A stretch of 64,000 bases of DNA from Dreissena polymorpha (Eukaryota; Mollusca; Bivalvia; Myida; Dreissenidae), in NCBI RefSeq assembly GCF_020536995.1, contig NC_068366.1, forward strand, positions 25,921,137-25,985,136, in the 5' to 3' direction. The number at the start of each line of letters is the position of its first letter. The stretch's first letter is position 1. Shown here piece by piece: positions 34,101 to 42,619 of this stretch. Both the position numbers and the translations under genes were made by a program. Under the pieces are notes generated by a model that was given only the letters and a program-made list of their open reading frames with translations, searched no databases and was not told the DNA's origin.

Positions 34101-37100
34101 TTTCAGGAACTTTTGTTATTAAGCTAGGATTCACAAGCTAGTCTCTCAATCATCACAAGTTAACTTTTTGCACTTCAACAATTCTATGCTTATTTCCTTA
34201 CTATCTGGTCTAAATTACTTAGTATAACTAACATATTCACCAGACTTGCCCATACCATCTATTTAATATTGTACTATTATTTTAGAATAAATGCCATTAC
34301 AACACATACCTGTCCTATCTGAAGCTCTGAATGTGACTTACTTGTTCTATTTCAGCCCACACCCCCCCCAGTGTGTGGATGAACCTTACCATTTTGACTT
34401 CCTCTATTTGAGCCCCCCCCCCCTCCCACACGCCCACTCCAGTGTGTGGATGTACAGTATCTTTTTTTACTTCCTCTATTTCAGCCCACAACTCCCCTCC
34501 ACCCCCTTGTAAGAAGTACCTTACCTTCTTGACTTGCTCTATTTTAGCCCAACACCCTCCACCTCTGTGTTTGGATGTACCTCACCTTCTTGACTTCCTC
34601 TATTTCAACCGGCACTCCTCCCCCCCTTGTGTGTAGATGAACCTTACCTTCTTGACTTGCAACCCTCCACCTCAGTGTTTGGATGCACCTCATCTTCTTG
34701 ACTTGCTCTATTTCAGCTTGCAAACCTCCACCTCTGTGTTTGAATGAACCTTACCTTCTTGACTTGCTCTGTTTCAGCTTGCAACCCTCCACCTCAGTGT
34801 TTGGATGTACCTCACCTTCTTGACTTGCTCTATTTCAGCTTGCAACCCTCCACCTCTGTGTTTGAATGTACCTCACCTTCTTGACTTGCTCTATTTCAGT
34901 TTGCAACCCTCCACCTCAGTGTTTGGATGTACCTCACCTTCTTGACTTGCTCTATTTCAGTTTGCAACCCTCCACCCCTGTGTTTGGATGTACCTCACCT
35001 TCTTGACTTCCTCTATTTCAGCCGGCACCCCCCCCCCCAATCCTACCCACCCCTGTGTTTGGGTAAACCTCACCTTCTTGACTTTGTCTATTTAAACCTG
35101 CACCCCTCATCCCACCCCTGTGTTAGGATGTACCTCACCTTCTTGACTTGTTCTCTTTCAGTTTGCAACCCTCCATTCCTGTATTTGGATGTACCTCACC
35201 TTCTTGACTTCCTCTATTTCAGCCGGCACCCTTGCACCATCCTACCCTCCCCTGTGTTTGGATGTACCTCACCTTCTTAACTTCCTCTATTTCAGCCGGC
35301 ACCCTCGCGCCATCCTATCCACCCCTGTGTTTGGATGTACCTCATCTTCATGATTTCAGCCTGCACACCTCATCCCACCCCTATGTGTGGATGTACCTCA
35401 CCTTCTTGACTTCGTCTATTTCAGCCTGCACACCTCATCCCACCCCTGTGTGTGGATTTACCTCACCTTATTGACTTCGTCTATTTCAGCTCGGCCCCGC
35501 ACCCCCACTCTACCCACCCCTGTGTGTGGATGTATACCTTCTTGACTTCGTTTATTTCAGCCCGCACCCATCACCCCACCCACCTCTGTGTGTGGATGTA
35601 CCTTACCTTTTTGTATTCGTCTTTTTCAGCCCGCACCCCCACTCTACCCACCCCTGTGTGTGGATGAACCTTACCTTCTTGACTTCGTCTATTTCAGCCC
35701 GCAACCCACCACCCCTGTGTGTGGATGTTCCTTACCTAAAGGAGTATGCCAGTCTGTGTATCCGCCTCAGCCAGATCACAGTCACCCCAAGGTCCTTCAG
35801 TGGTATGCACGTTTTTTGTGTGTGTTTTCTTAACCTATTTATTTTAGCTTGATTGCATAGAAAGCCTCAGGCTTATTTGAAACGCTCTCAAGTCTGTTTC
35901 CTGGGACTAGAACCAGAACTTGGTGTCTATGGAGAAATATTAAGAATGCTCCCACAGTGGGGATCAAACTTTTGACCTCCATATTGCTAGGTGGATACAG
36001 TATTCACTACACCACTGCGGCCTGCAGGGTTTGATTTAGTCTTTTGATAAATGATATGCAATTCCAACAGAAATGTTGTGACATAAATAAAAGTTAAGAT
36101 CAAGCACTTATTATGCCCCCCTTCAAAGAAGAGGGGGTATATTGTTTTGCACATGTCGGTTGGTCCCTCGGTCGGTCCGTCCACCAGATGATAACTCAAG
36201 AACATTTAGGTTAGGATCATGAAACTTCATAGGTACATTGATCATGACTGGCAGATGACCCCTATTGATTTTCAGGTCACTAGTTCAAAGGTCAAGGTCA
36301 CAGTGACTCGAAACAGTAAAACGGTTTCCGGATGATAACTCAAGAATGGTTTAGCCTAGGATCATGAAACTTCATAGGTACATTGGTCATGACTGGCAGA
36401 TGACCCCTATTGATTTTCAGGTCACTAGGTCAAAGGTCAAGGTCACATTGAATCAAAACAGTAAAATGGTTTCCGGATGATAACTCAAGAATGCTTACGC
36501 CTAGGATTATGAAACATCATAGGTACATTGATTATGACTGGCAGCTGACCCCTATTGATTTTCAGGTCACTAGGTCAAAGGTCAAGGTTACAGTGACAAA
36601 AAACGTATTTACGCAATGGCTGCCACTACAACTGACAGCCCATATGGGGGGCATGCATGCTTTACAAACAGCCCTTGTTTCAGTTTGATATTAATTGTTG
36701 AATCTGAAAATAATCAAGTGACTTAGTATATAATGAATGGTATATGTGCACAATCATTTTTATGACAACAAAGGTGGAGAACGTTGATCTTTAATACAAT
36801 AATGGTGGCTACAAAATAATTACACGGCTTTTTTTATTGCTTTGGAAATTGGCACAGCCCTCCATTTAGGGAATAATATACTAGCATAGCCTTCCATTTT
36901 GGGAAAATATACTGACATAGCCTTCCATTTTGGGAATAATATTCTGGCATAGCCTTCCATTTTGGGAATAATATACTTGCACAGCCTTCAATTTTGGGAT
37001 TAATAAACCGTATTACCATGAAACCAATAATATTCATTTAACACTTATTTGTTGTGGATATTCATGGGTCCCCTTAACCATGAGATCAAATATCCCATGA

Positions 37101-39832
37101 ACGTTCAAGTCCGAAGTTTTATGTCAGTCATATAAAAAGATCAGCACCTAAATGATCAAATAAAAATCCAAATTTGTATGAATCCTCATCATTTCAATTA
37201 AAACAAAAACAAATGAAGTTACAGCTTAAAAAGTGCTTTTTATACGCCCGTATAAAATACGGGACGTATTATGTGAAACCCCTTGGCGGCGGGCGGCGGG
37301 CGGCGGGCGGAAGGCATCACTTTGTCCGGACTCTAATTCAAATTGTATTCATCCGATCTTCACCAAACTTGGTCAGCAGTTGCATCTAGTTGATATCTAG
37401 GCCAAGTTCGAATATGGGTCATGCCGGGTCAAAAACTAGGTCATAGGGTCAATAAGTGCATTTTCAAAGGGGCCACTTTGTCCGGACTCTATTTCAAATT
37501 GTATTCATCCGATCTTCACCAAACTTGGTCAGCAGTTGCATCTAGTTGATATATAGGCCAAGTTCGAATATGGGTCATGCCGGGTCAAAAACTAGGTCAT
37601 AGGGTCAATTAGTGCATTTTCAACGGCGCCACTTTGTCCGGACTCTAATTCAAATTGTATTCATCCGATCTTCACCAAACTTGGTCAGTAGTTGCATCTA
37701 GTTGATATCTAGGTCAAGTTCGAATATGGGTCATGCCGGGTCAAAAACTAGGTCACAAGGTTACTTAGTGCATTTCAAGCATTTAGCATGGTGTCCGCTC
37801 TCTAATTGAAGTAGTTTGCATCTGATCATCACCTAATTTGGTCAGAAGTTGAGTCTAGATGATATGTAGATCAAATTCGAATATGGGTCATGCCGGGTCA
37901 AAAACGAGGTCACGATCGGACACATAATGAATTTCAAGCATTTAGCATGGTGCCCGCTCTCTAATTGAAGTAGTTTTCATTTGATCTTCACCAAATTTAG
38001 TCAGATGTTACATCTAAATGATATCTAGGTCAAGTTCAAATATGGGTCATGCCGGGTCAATAACTAGGTCTCGAGGTCACTTAGTGCATTTCAAGCATTA
38101 AGCATGGTGTCCAAAACCTCCGAACGGGCGTATCTTGTGACAGTTTGGCACTCTTGTTTATTTTGAAATTGTGTACCACGTAGTTGATTTTTAGCTAACC
38201 TGAGCTCAAAGGGCTCATGATGAGCTTTTGTGGTTAGACTATGTCTGCCGTCTGTTGTTGTGCATATTGTATTAAATTTATTTAGCCGTTTATTGCTCTA
38301 GAGGCCACATATTTAAAATCATCTTGATAAAAAAATTCACCTTATTATCTTGACAGCATCTAGACTGATTAATATCTGGGTTAAGTGCTACCAACAACTA
38401 GGTCACCAGCTTAAATCTTAGAAAAACTTTGGTAGCCACTTTACAGACCATATTTGTGAATCAATCTTGATGAAACTGAGACAGAATGTTTATATTGACA
38501 ATGTTTAGACAGAGTTTGTATCTTAGTCATGTTAATTAAAACCACAAGGTCGAAGATCAATTTTCACACAAATCTTTTTAGCAATCTAGAATCTAGAGGC
38601 CCAATTTAGGACTTAGTCTTGATGAAACTTAGTCAGAATGCATATATAGACTATAAATGCCAAGTTAGAATCTGGATCATGTAGGTTCAAAAGTAAACCT
38701 TGAGTACTCAGGTGTGTTTTACAAGGCCATCATAAGAGGGCGTAATCAGGTGACAAACAAGATGGTGACAACCATGCCTTGACTGTTTTTATCCCCCGCC
38801 ATTGGCGGAGGGATATTGTTTTGGCGTTGTCCGTCCATCTTTCTGTACGTCCGGAGCCATATCTTGGAAGTGCTATGGCGGATTTCATTGAAACTTGGTA
38901 TGAGTATATATATGGAAAAGAGGATGATGCACGCCAAATGGCATTGTACACTATCTTTTAATAACAGAGTTATGGCCCTTTGTATCTTGAAAAAATGCTT
39001 TTTTGTGTGTCCAGAGCCATATCTTGGAAGTGCTGTGGGGGATTTTATTGAAACTTTGTATGAGTATATATATGGATAAGAGGATGATGCACGCCAAATG
39101 GAATTGTACAACATCCGTTAATAACGGAGTTATGGCCTTTTGTATCTTGTAAAAATGCTTTTTTGAGTGTCAAATATAACACTTTTGTGTCCAGAAGCAT
39201 ATTGGCGCGGGATATCAATTCAACACATTTGCTTGTTTTCTTCTTTTTTATACCCTTTATTACTTTTATTAATTGTAAAAATGCCACTCACTTTCCAGCC
39301 ATATCAGAAAGATATTGCGTTTCATTAAATATCAGCTCCGTCTACGAAAATTCGCAGCAAGTAAAGTTGAGAAAAAAGGGAATATTAATACAAAATAAAG
39401 CTAATCAGGTTTTGCTGATATGGCTGGAAAGTGAGTGGCATTTAGAAAATTAATACAAGTAATAAAGGGCAAAAAATGGCGAAAAATAACTGTCTTGGCA
39501 TGGACGTCGTCATCTTGTTTGTATGTGATTACGCCCTCTGATCATGCATGGCTCTGTAATTTTAAATCACTTATACACAAATATTTGCAATTTCAAAGGT
39601 ACAGTCCATCGTATCTTTTTCAGCATGCGCATCAATTGAGGCAGAGTTATTCAAAATCAAGGTCGAGGAGATAAATCTGGGATGTTTCACCATTCCTCCG
39701 AATGTCAAGGTCACCCAGGGGTCATCAGATGGTCCTCTCCTCTGGTCAAAGGGCAGCCTGAAGTCCGTGGATGCTCTCAAAGATGTTCCTTTCCGATCAG
39801 ATAAAATGTTGTCCAAAAATGATGCTGAGTAA
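19054..39832 (+). CDS. Secreted Cys-rich DUF4773-type protein (5 exons)
   Basis: Exons 19054-19156, 27087-27293, 33957-34052, 35698-35802 and 39624-39832 join to 239 codons plus TAA. Residues 1-23 look like a signal peptide (MESTTFALVLLVFINVILPV, then DA). The centre matches the DUF4773 pattern known from arthropods and molluscs: CVCSGYNCGCC, then VCVNVSYLP, a VTVDGKTI strand, ETVSARNPPPLC, YASLCIRL, ACASIEAEL and LGCF. Cys spacing suggests several disulphides in an extracellular fold. The molecular function of this family is unknown to me. All four introns are phase 1, and the second uses a GC donor. Introns total about 20 kb and are dense with repeats; the intron before exon 4 ends in a large array of splice-acceptor copies. 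It lies head-to-tail about 1.1 kb after AP3B. Confidence 0.9.
20140..20370 (+). repeat. tRNA-derived SINE, second family
   Basis: It has an A-box-like 'GGCCAGTTAAACCGGTAGAG' and a B-box-like 'GGTAAGTTTAAGCC', then a non-tRNA body. It sits in intron 1 of the DUF4773 gene. It is a SINE rather than a tRNA gene because the acceptor stem does not pair. Confidence 0.55.
20653..21625. mobile_element. Non-autonomous DNA transposon, 5-bp target duplication
   Basis: Terminal inverted repeats CAGGGATGGCGAAATC and the complement of GATTTCGCCACCCCTG. It is flanked by GGTTA on both sides (20648-20652 and 21626-21630). Subterminal repeats include 'TTGTCCACGGACAAC' near both ends. No transposase is seen. 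The CAGGG...GGCGA ends suggest a hAT-like group with a short target site; that family call is inference. Confidence 0.8.
22179..22200. repeat. Poly-C run
   Basis: About 20 consecutive C residues in intron 1 of the DUF4773 gene. Confidence 0.9.
22562..22777 (+). CDS. Putative small Cys-rich zinc-binding ORF
   Basis: A 71-codon frame within intron 1 of the DUF4773 gene. It holds CxxC pairs VCCVCG, DKCSHC and FLCPHC, plus FCNKT, spaced like a zinc ribbon or a small RING-like fold. I do not recognise the family. The codon pattern and paired cysteines are unusual for chance in AT-rich DNA, but there is no splice or homology support. It could be a lone exon, a fossil of a transposon gene, or chance. 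Confidence 0.3.
   Translation: MLSVMSILHNNIIKVCCVCGKFYPPNDDTRPYVKIVTWAYYDKCSHCVHLEFCNKTTVIRIGDRFLCPHCE
22778..24150. other. AT-rich intronic DNA
   Basis: Intron 1 of the DUF4773 gene. One open frame at 22884-23120 contains HIPGPRYGVIKIGARSYRV but has no recognised homology. Otherwise low-complexity A/T sequence. Confidence 0.35.
24152..24735 (+). repeat. Two short tandem duplications, AT-rich
   Basis: Two ~130-bp copies at 24152-24420 share 'ACACAACACAATTACTAATT' and 'TTAGTTTTG'. Three ~110-bp copies at 24485-24735 share 'GAAGTTAGATCT' and 'ACCAAGACAT'. Both are diverged. Confidence 0.7.
25726..26216 (+). repeat. Interspersed repeat with two internal units
   Basis: It starts 'TATGCTCCCCCAAAAAATTG' and ends 'CACCCGTCTCCGACGG'. 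Two internal units share 'GAAACTTTATGGGAAGCTTC' and 'CTACCAAGAGGAGATGTGCA'. A tail fragment of the same family is at 1567-1638. Confidence 0.75.
26217..27086. other. Rest of intron 1, nothing recognised
   Basis: AT-rich sequence before exon 2 of the DUF4773 gene. Short frames occur on both strands without recognisable motifs. Confidence 0.4.
27087..27293 (+). CDS. DUF4773 gene exon 2, CxC...CxCC motif
   Basis: Acceptor ATCTTTGCAG. It encodes DPKRVENLFSQKVLREIQ through CVCSGYNCGCCANLKWDV and HLDDT. The exon ends at CAG followed by GCACTT, a GC donor. This is the only site nearby that keeps phase 1 and joins DDT to VCVNVS of exon 3. Confidence 0.85.
27484..28960 (+). repeat. tRNA-derived SINE interrupted by a transposon
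   Basis: The head (27484-27555) has 'GGCTAGCACAATTGGCAGAG' (A-box-like) and 'TTTTGATTCCCGACCC' (B-box-like). The body resumes after the insertion at about 28675, through roughly 28860, with 'TTAAGTGATTGGTCATTAA'. Intron 2 of the DUF4773 gene. Confidence 0.65.
27556..28674. mobile_element. Non-autonomous DNA transposon, 6-bp target duplication
   Basis: Ends CAGGGTTCGCCAAAAC and the complement of GTTTTGGCGAACCCTG. Flanked by TAGTTG on both sides (27550-27555 and 28675-28680). The subterminal zone near the left end has 'TCAGTCATTCGGACTGACAG'; the right has 'GGTCAGTCGGACCGA'. No transposase. Its ends resemble those of the element at 20653-21625, so the two may belong to one short-TSD hAT-like group. 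Confidence 0.82.
28986..30420 (+). repeat. Interspersed repeat with ~190-bp internal units
   Basis: About five tandem units share 'GTTAAGTTTTGTGTTTAGGT', 'AAAGTATCAAAGC' and 'GACAGAATTATGTGCCC'. It starts near a (GGCGTC)n run at 29015. One unit is interrupted by a different repeat at 29351-29597. Confidence 0.75.
29351..29597 (+). mobile_element. 'GAGCTGCACATTTTGAGTGG'-family repeat inserted in another repeat
   Basis: It starts with a 25-bp self-complementary end beginning GTCCCCCACTATAG and ends 'CACAAACACATCTTGTT'. The host unit reads TTTTT before and ATACTTAG after, matching the uninterrupted units at 29770 and 29950. Confidence 0.8.
30560..30810 (+). repeat. Partial copy of the same family
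   Basis: It contains 'GATAGCAACTTGATATTTGG' and 'GAGCTGCACATTTTGAGTGG'. It is cut off by the element at 30811. C-rich and A-rich runs precede it (30420-30560). Confidence 0.65.
30811..31147 (+). repeat. 'CCCCCTTCGAAGAAGAGGGGG' type interspersed repeat
   Basis: The start, TATGCCCCCCTTCGAAGAAG, is self-complementary and its first ~45 bp are duplicated. It carries 'CATGAAACTTCATAGGTAC' and 'GGTCACTAGGTCAAAGGTCA' and ends 'TTTACAAACAGCCCTTGTT'. A second copy lies at 36112-36680. Confidence 0.8.
31147..32568 (+). repeat. Amplified repeat array rich in TCAAGGTCA
   Basis: About 12 units of ~90-120 bp share 'GAAGCTGCACATTTTGAGTG', 'GTGGAAGTTCAAGGTCAAGG', 'TCATCCTTCAAGGTCAAAGG' and a spacer with 'CAAAGCGGCGTT'. 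It ends with the normal family tail (ACAAACACATCTCTTG). Frames of up to 151 codons here are repeat reads, not genes. Intron 2 of the DUF4773 gene. Confidence 0.85.
32569..33736. repeat. Decayed interspersed-repeat sequence
   Basis: Poly-C/poly-A run (32657-32690), then a tail 'GCAAGGCGGTGCTCTTGTT' (32832-32850). Then come about four units with 'CTTGATGAAACTTGG' and 'AACTAGGTCACA', resembling the repeats at 14066-15588. Confidence 0.5.
33737..33933 (+). repeat. 'GGCGGAGGGATAT' repeat, copy 1
   Basis: Starts ATCCCCCACCAAAGGCGGAG, ends GGGGGATATCAATTCAACGA. It lies directly upstream of the exon-3 acceptor. Confidence 0.75.
33957..34052 (+). CDS. DUF4773 gene exon 3
   Basis: Acceptor TTGTTTCCAG and donor GTAAGT; 96 bp, phase 1 to 1. 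It encodes VCVNVSYLPAPEYGISA, then the strand TVTVDGKTIINETVS. A repeat ends only about 20 bp upstream of the acceptor. Confidence 0.9.
34350..35697 (+). repeat. ~70-bp array built from the exon-4 splice acceptor
   Basis: About 20 units of 65-75 bp. Each has a pyrimidine tract (GACTTCGTCTATTTCAG or a variant), then exon-like CCCGCACCC...CACCCCTGTGTGTGG plus ATGTACCTTACC, then the next pyrimidine tract. The final unit is the true acceptor and exon-4 start. Units near the exon resemble it more (CCCGC..., TGTGTGTGG); distant ones share variants such as 'CTTGCAACCCTCCACCTC'. The next acceptors upstream would start exons at 35630, 35561, 35490 and 35425. The first three are out of phase with exon 4; the last is 273 bp away, a multiple of three. 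Confidence 0.92.
35698..35802 (+). CDS. DUF4773 gene exon 4
   Basis: Acceptor TCTATTTCAG and donor GTATGC; 105 bp, phase 1 to 1. It encodes ARNPPPLCVDVPYLKEYASL and CIRLSQITVTPRSFS. It is preceded by about 20 copies of its own acceptor and first ~40 bases. Only this last copy continues into YLKEYASLC. Confidence 0.92.
35848..36028 (-). repeat. tRNA-derived SINE, reverse orientation
   Basis: It carries 'GCATAGAAAGCCTCAGGCTT', 'GAACCAGAACTTGGTGTCTA' and, at the head end, 'CACTACACCACTGCGGCC', which is an A-box-like complement. Same family as 18345-18507. Confidence 0.78.
36112..36680 (+). repeat. 'CCCCCTTCGAAGAAGAGGGGG' type repeat, three internal units
   Basis: Starts ATGCCCCCCTTCAAAGAAGA, ends TTTACAAACAGCCCTTGTTT. 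The segment 'GATGATAACTCAAGAA' to 'GGTCAAAGGTCAAGGTCACA' is present three times, against once in the copy at 30811-31147. Confidence 0.8.
36842..37010 (-). repeat. ~39-bp minisatellite
   Basis: Five copies of a unit like 'CATAGCCTTCCATTTTGGGA' plus 'ATAATATACTGG'. Confidence 0.8.
37241..38159 (+). repeat. Interspersed repeat, five ~175-bp units
   Basis: Starts TATACGCCCGTATAAAATAC and ends ACGGGCGTATCTTGTGACAG plus CACTCTTGTT, so the ends are inverted. Internal units share 'CATCCGATCTTCACCAAACT' and 'GGGTCATGCCGGGTCAAAAA'. A (GGCGGGC)n run lies at 37283-37310. Confidence 0.8.
38190..38728 (+). repeat. Interspersed repeat, 'GAGCTCAAAGGGCTCATGAT' type
   Basis: Self-complementary start, internal 'CTTGATGAAACT' and 'ACTAGGTCAC' units; related in style to 14066-15588. 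No coding content. Confidence 0.55.
38729..39545. mobile_element. Palindromic MITE split by another repeat
   Basis: The left arm starts 'ATAAGAGGGCGTAATCAGGT'. The right arm ends with its complement, 'GTGATTACGCCCTCTGATCA'. The inner arms 'GCCACTCACTTTCCAGCCAT' (39281) and 'ATGGCTGGAAAGTGAGTGGC' (39420) also pair. After removal of the insert at 38791-39238 the arms run about 125 bp. Confidence 0.75.
38791..39238 (+). mobile_element. 'GGCGGAGGGATAT' repeat, copy 2, inserted in a palindrome
   Basis: Starts ATCCCCCGCCATTGGCGGAG, ends GGGATATCAATTCAACACAT plus TTGCTTG. Two internal units share 'CCAGAGCCATATCTTGGAAG' and 'GAGGATGATGCACGCCAAAT'. Host palindrome sequence continues on both sides. 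Confidence 0.78.
39624..39832 (+). CDS. DUF4773 gene exon 5, terminal
   Basis: Acceptor ATCTTTTTCAG; it ends at TAA. It encodes ACASIEAELFKIKVEEINLG and CFTIPP, which closes the DUF4773 domain. About 45 residues of unrecognised polar tail follow (ending KMLSKNDAE). Confidence 0.9.
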
Positions 39833-40490
39833 AGAACAAGGGGATTTGAAGGTTGTTCGTTGTATAAAGGAGGGAGAATACTTTAGTAATATTTAGTTTT
39901 TTTTCTGTGTTGTTTTTGAGATTATTTTCTTAACATATCTCTTTTCACGATAATTCAGATCTGGACTTGATATTTGTAAATAGTTATTACAATATAAATA
40001 TTATTATGCCTGCTCTATTGTTGATGATTTTGGAAACGCTACCATTAAAACCAACAAGTGCCAAGATTCTGGTTGGACAACTTAAATTACAACAATTGAA
40101 GTTTTGTTTTTTTAACATGGCTTGTAATTTCAGAATTTATTTGCAAAAATAATGTCAACAAATTATGTTAACTTAAAAAAAAGGCATTTTTTAAACAACA
40201 TTTTGCGAATGATTGTATAATTCATTGCTTTTTCATTGAATGTCTATAGTTCAATTAAGGTTGTTTTTATAACAAATTAATATTCAGGTGATATTTTGAG
40301 TGAAAAAATGGCACACTCTGACTTTACATGTAGTTTTTGATAAAATCCTGTCTGCCAAAGGCAAAAATATTATTGTTGTGCGTGTTTTGTTTACACATCA
40401 GGGTAATTATTAATACTTGTTTGAAAATAACTGGTATGCATTAAAAATAGTAATTCAACTTGACCTTTTGATCAATGTTTTGCGTCTGAA
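39833..40490 (+). other. Downstream of the DUF4773 stop, probable 3' UTR
   Basis: AT-rich, no recognised element. Candidate AATAAA signals occur further on at 41315, 42470 and 43191; I cannot say which is used. Confidence 0.35.
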
Positions 40491-40499
40491 GGAGGGCAT

Positions 40500-40762
40500 G
40501 TAGGTAGTATCACTGCCTTTCTAGGGCTGGGTGTCTGGGTATAACTGCCTTTCTAGGGCTGGGTGTCTGGGTATAACTGCCTTTCTAGGGCTGGGTGTCT
40601 GGGTATAACTGCCTTTCTAGGGCTGGGTGTCTGGGTATCACTGCCTTTCTAGGGCTGGGTGTCTGGGTATAACTGCCTTTCTAGGGCTGGGTGTCTGGGT
40701 ATCACTGCCTTTCTAGGGCTGGGTGTCTGGGTATAACTGCCTTTCTAGGGATGGGTGTCTGG
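40500..40762 (+). repeat. 32-bp minisatellite
   Basis: Eight copies of 'AACTGCCTTTCTAGGGCTGG' plus 'GTGTCTGGGTAT' with little divergence, so recent. Each unit holds a pyrimidine-AG motif (CTTTCTAG). Confidence 0.9.
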
Positions 40763-41031
40763 TGGGTGATCCGTATGACCAGATTAAGTTGCAGCTCTGT
40801 AACATTTACCTGCCTGGAAGGATTTTTTTTATAAGTATGTGTATTATAATCCTGCATTACCAGACAATGCATTCTATGCGACGCCTATGCGCTTTGAAGA
40901 AAAGTAAAGGTCACAAAACAAGGTGAAAGTTATGAAGTTTTGTTTCTGTTCTGAGTTTTTGAATGTCTCTGATTTTTTTTTACAAGTTTTAATGAGTTCC
41001 CATGTGTCTATAGAGCTATCATGCTTCTTAT

Positions 41032-41212
41032 TGAAATGTTAGATCTATATTCAAGTTCAAAGGTCAGGACTTTATGATGCTGCTATTAATGTGAAAGTTT
41101 AGTTCTATATCCAAGGTCAAAGGTCAGGACTTTATGATGATTCTATTTATGTGAAAGGTTAGGTGTATATTCAACGTCAAAGGTCATGGCTTTATGTTGC
41201 TGCTATTTATGT
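41032..41212 (+). repeat. ~62-bp tandem repeat, three copies
   Basis: Units share 'CAAAGGTCAGGACTTTATGA' and 'CTATTTATGTGAAAG'. Confidence 0.75.
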
Positions 41213-41639
41213 CAGAACAAATTTTATATATGTCTGGATAATAATTCCCTTTTATGGTACGATATGATGTGAACCACACGACTTCTGTGCTATTTGTTTA
41301 AAAGTCAAGATTAAAATAAAGGTCACTAAAAAATGTAACATTAAATTTAAAAAAATTCTTTTCTGTAACTTCACTGCTTTGGAGTTTATTAATATTACTT
41401 CTGATTATTAATACCATACCCAAAGTATGTGTTAGATACATTTACCAGAGTGAAGCCAAGGTCACAAAGTCAAAGGTCATTGGCTTTATTTTGTATCCTC
41501 TATTCTTTAGAGGGTATATAATACTTATGTGAATACATATTCCATAAGATGGGTGATGTGCAATTCTTATGCCCCTAGGTTAACAGCCAAAGTCAAGGTT
41601 ATAATTCAATGTCAAGGGACTTGAGTTATCGTTTCAGCT

Positions 41640-41832
41640 TTTAAACCCCTGCCAAAGGCGGAGGGATATAGAATTGGCGTTTCGTGTCCGTCTGTCACAA
41701 ACTTTTCAGGGCTTTATCTCAGAAACTCACTCAAATTTGAAATTATATAAGATATCAACATGAAACTTCATGGGTGTATAGAAATCAATGACGAAATTTG
41801 GTGGGGATATCAATTCAATGAATTGCTTGTTA
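41640..41832 (+). repeat. 'GGCGGAGGGATAT' repeat, copy 3
   Basis: Starts AACCCCTGCCAAAGGCGGAG, ends GGGGATATCAATTCAATGAA plus TTGCTTG. Confidence 0.75.
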
Positions 41833-42619
41833 AATTAATAAAATTACATTTTGTACTGTTCGTCTTTGTACTCTGACAAGGAATCTGACATTCCTTGTTT
41901 CTATGATGTGAGTTACTTTTTTATTTAATTAATATTGCGGGTGAGCAGTGTTCTTATTTACCATTTGATGGTTTACTTTTTGCCTTAAGAAGGGCATTAA
42001 AACTATTTCTTTATCATGTTTTAGAAAAAAGATTATTTACTGTCAATTTTGAATTTTGCATGTGTTTTAACATTTAGTTTTTCTCAAACTATAAGCATTT
42101 TGCTTGTGTACTTCATATTATTTTGCTCCTATACTTAATCATGCATAAATACTGGTTTAATTTTAGTATATAATACAAAAGACCAGATTGTGTCCCAGTT
42201 AATAGTAAAACAGTTCAATAGTATTATGATATTAAAGTGCCAATTTTATATATAAGCTGTTTTGTTGATGACTTTTTATGTTAAAAACGTTGTTTTTTAA
42301 TACTTTACCAGAACTTACATTTTTTTATTAACAGTCATACATATTTGTATTATAAGTGCACAACATATTTATGCGAATCAAACGTAGTATATTATTATAT
42401 TACATAATAGTGCCTTTAAATAACTATCCTTTTATTTACATAATTTCAAGATGAGCTTGTAGATGGTGAAATAAATATCTATACATGATTTGTTTAAATA
42501 AATTATCTTTTCTAATGTAATGAAAGTTTATATTTTGCATTGATCTCTGGCAATCCCGTTCAGGCATAATTTTCCAATATGTTTTGTAAGTGACTTTATC
42601 GATATTATAATCTAATTAA

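Noticed and set aside
34291-35697. Chain of + strand frames with LCLDVPHLLDFLYFS repeats
   Set aside because: They are reads through the acceptor array; only the exon from 35698 fits the conserved DUF4773 domain.
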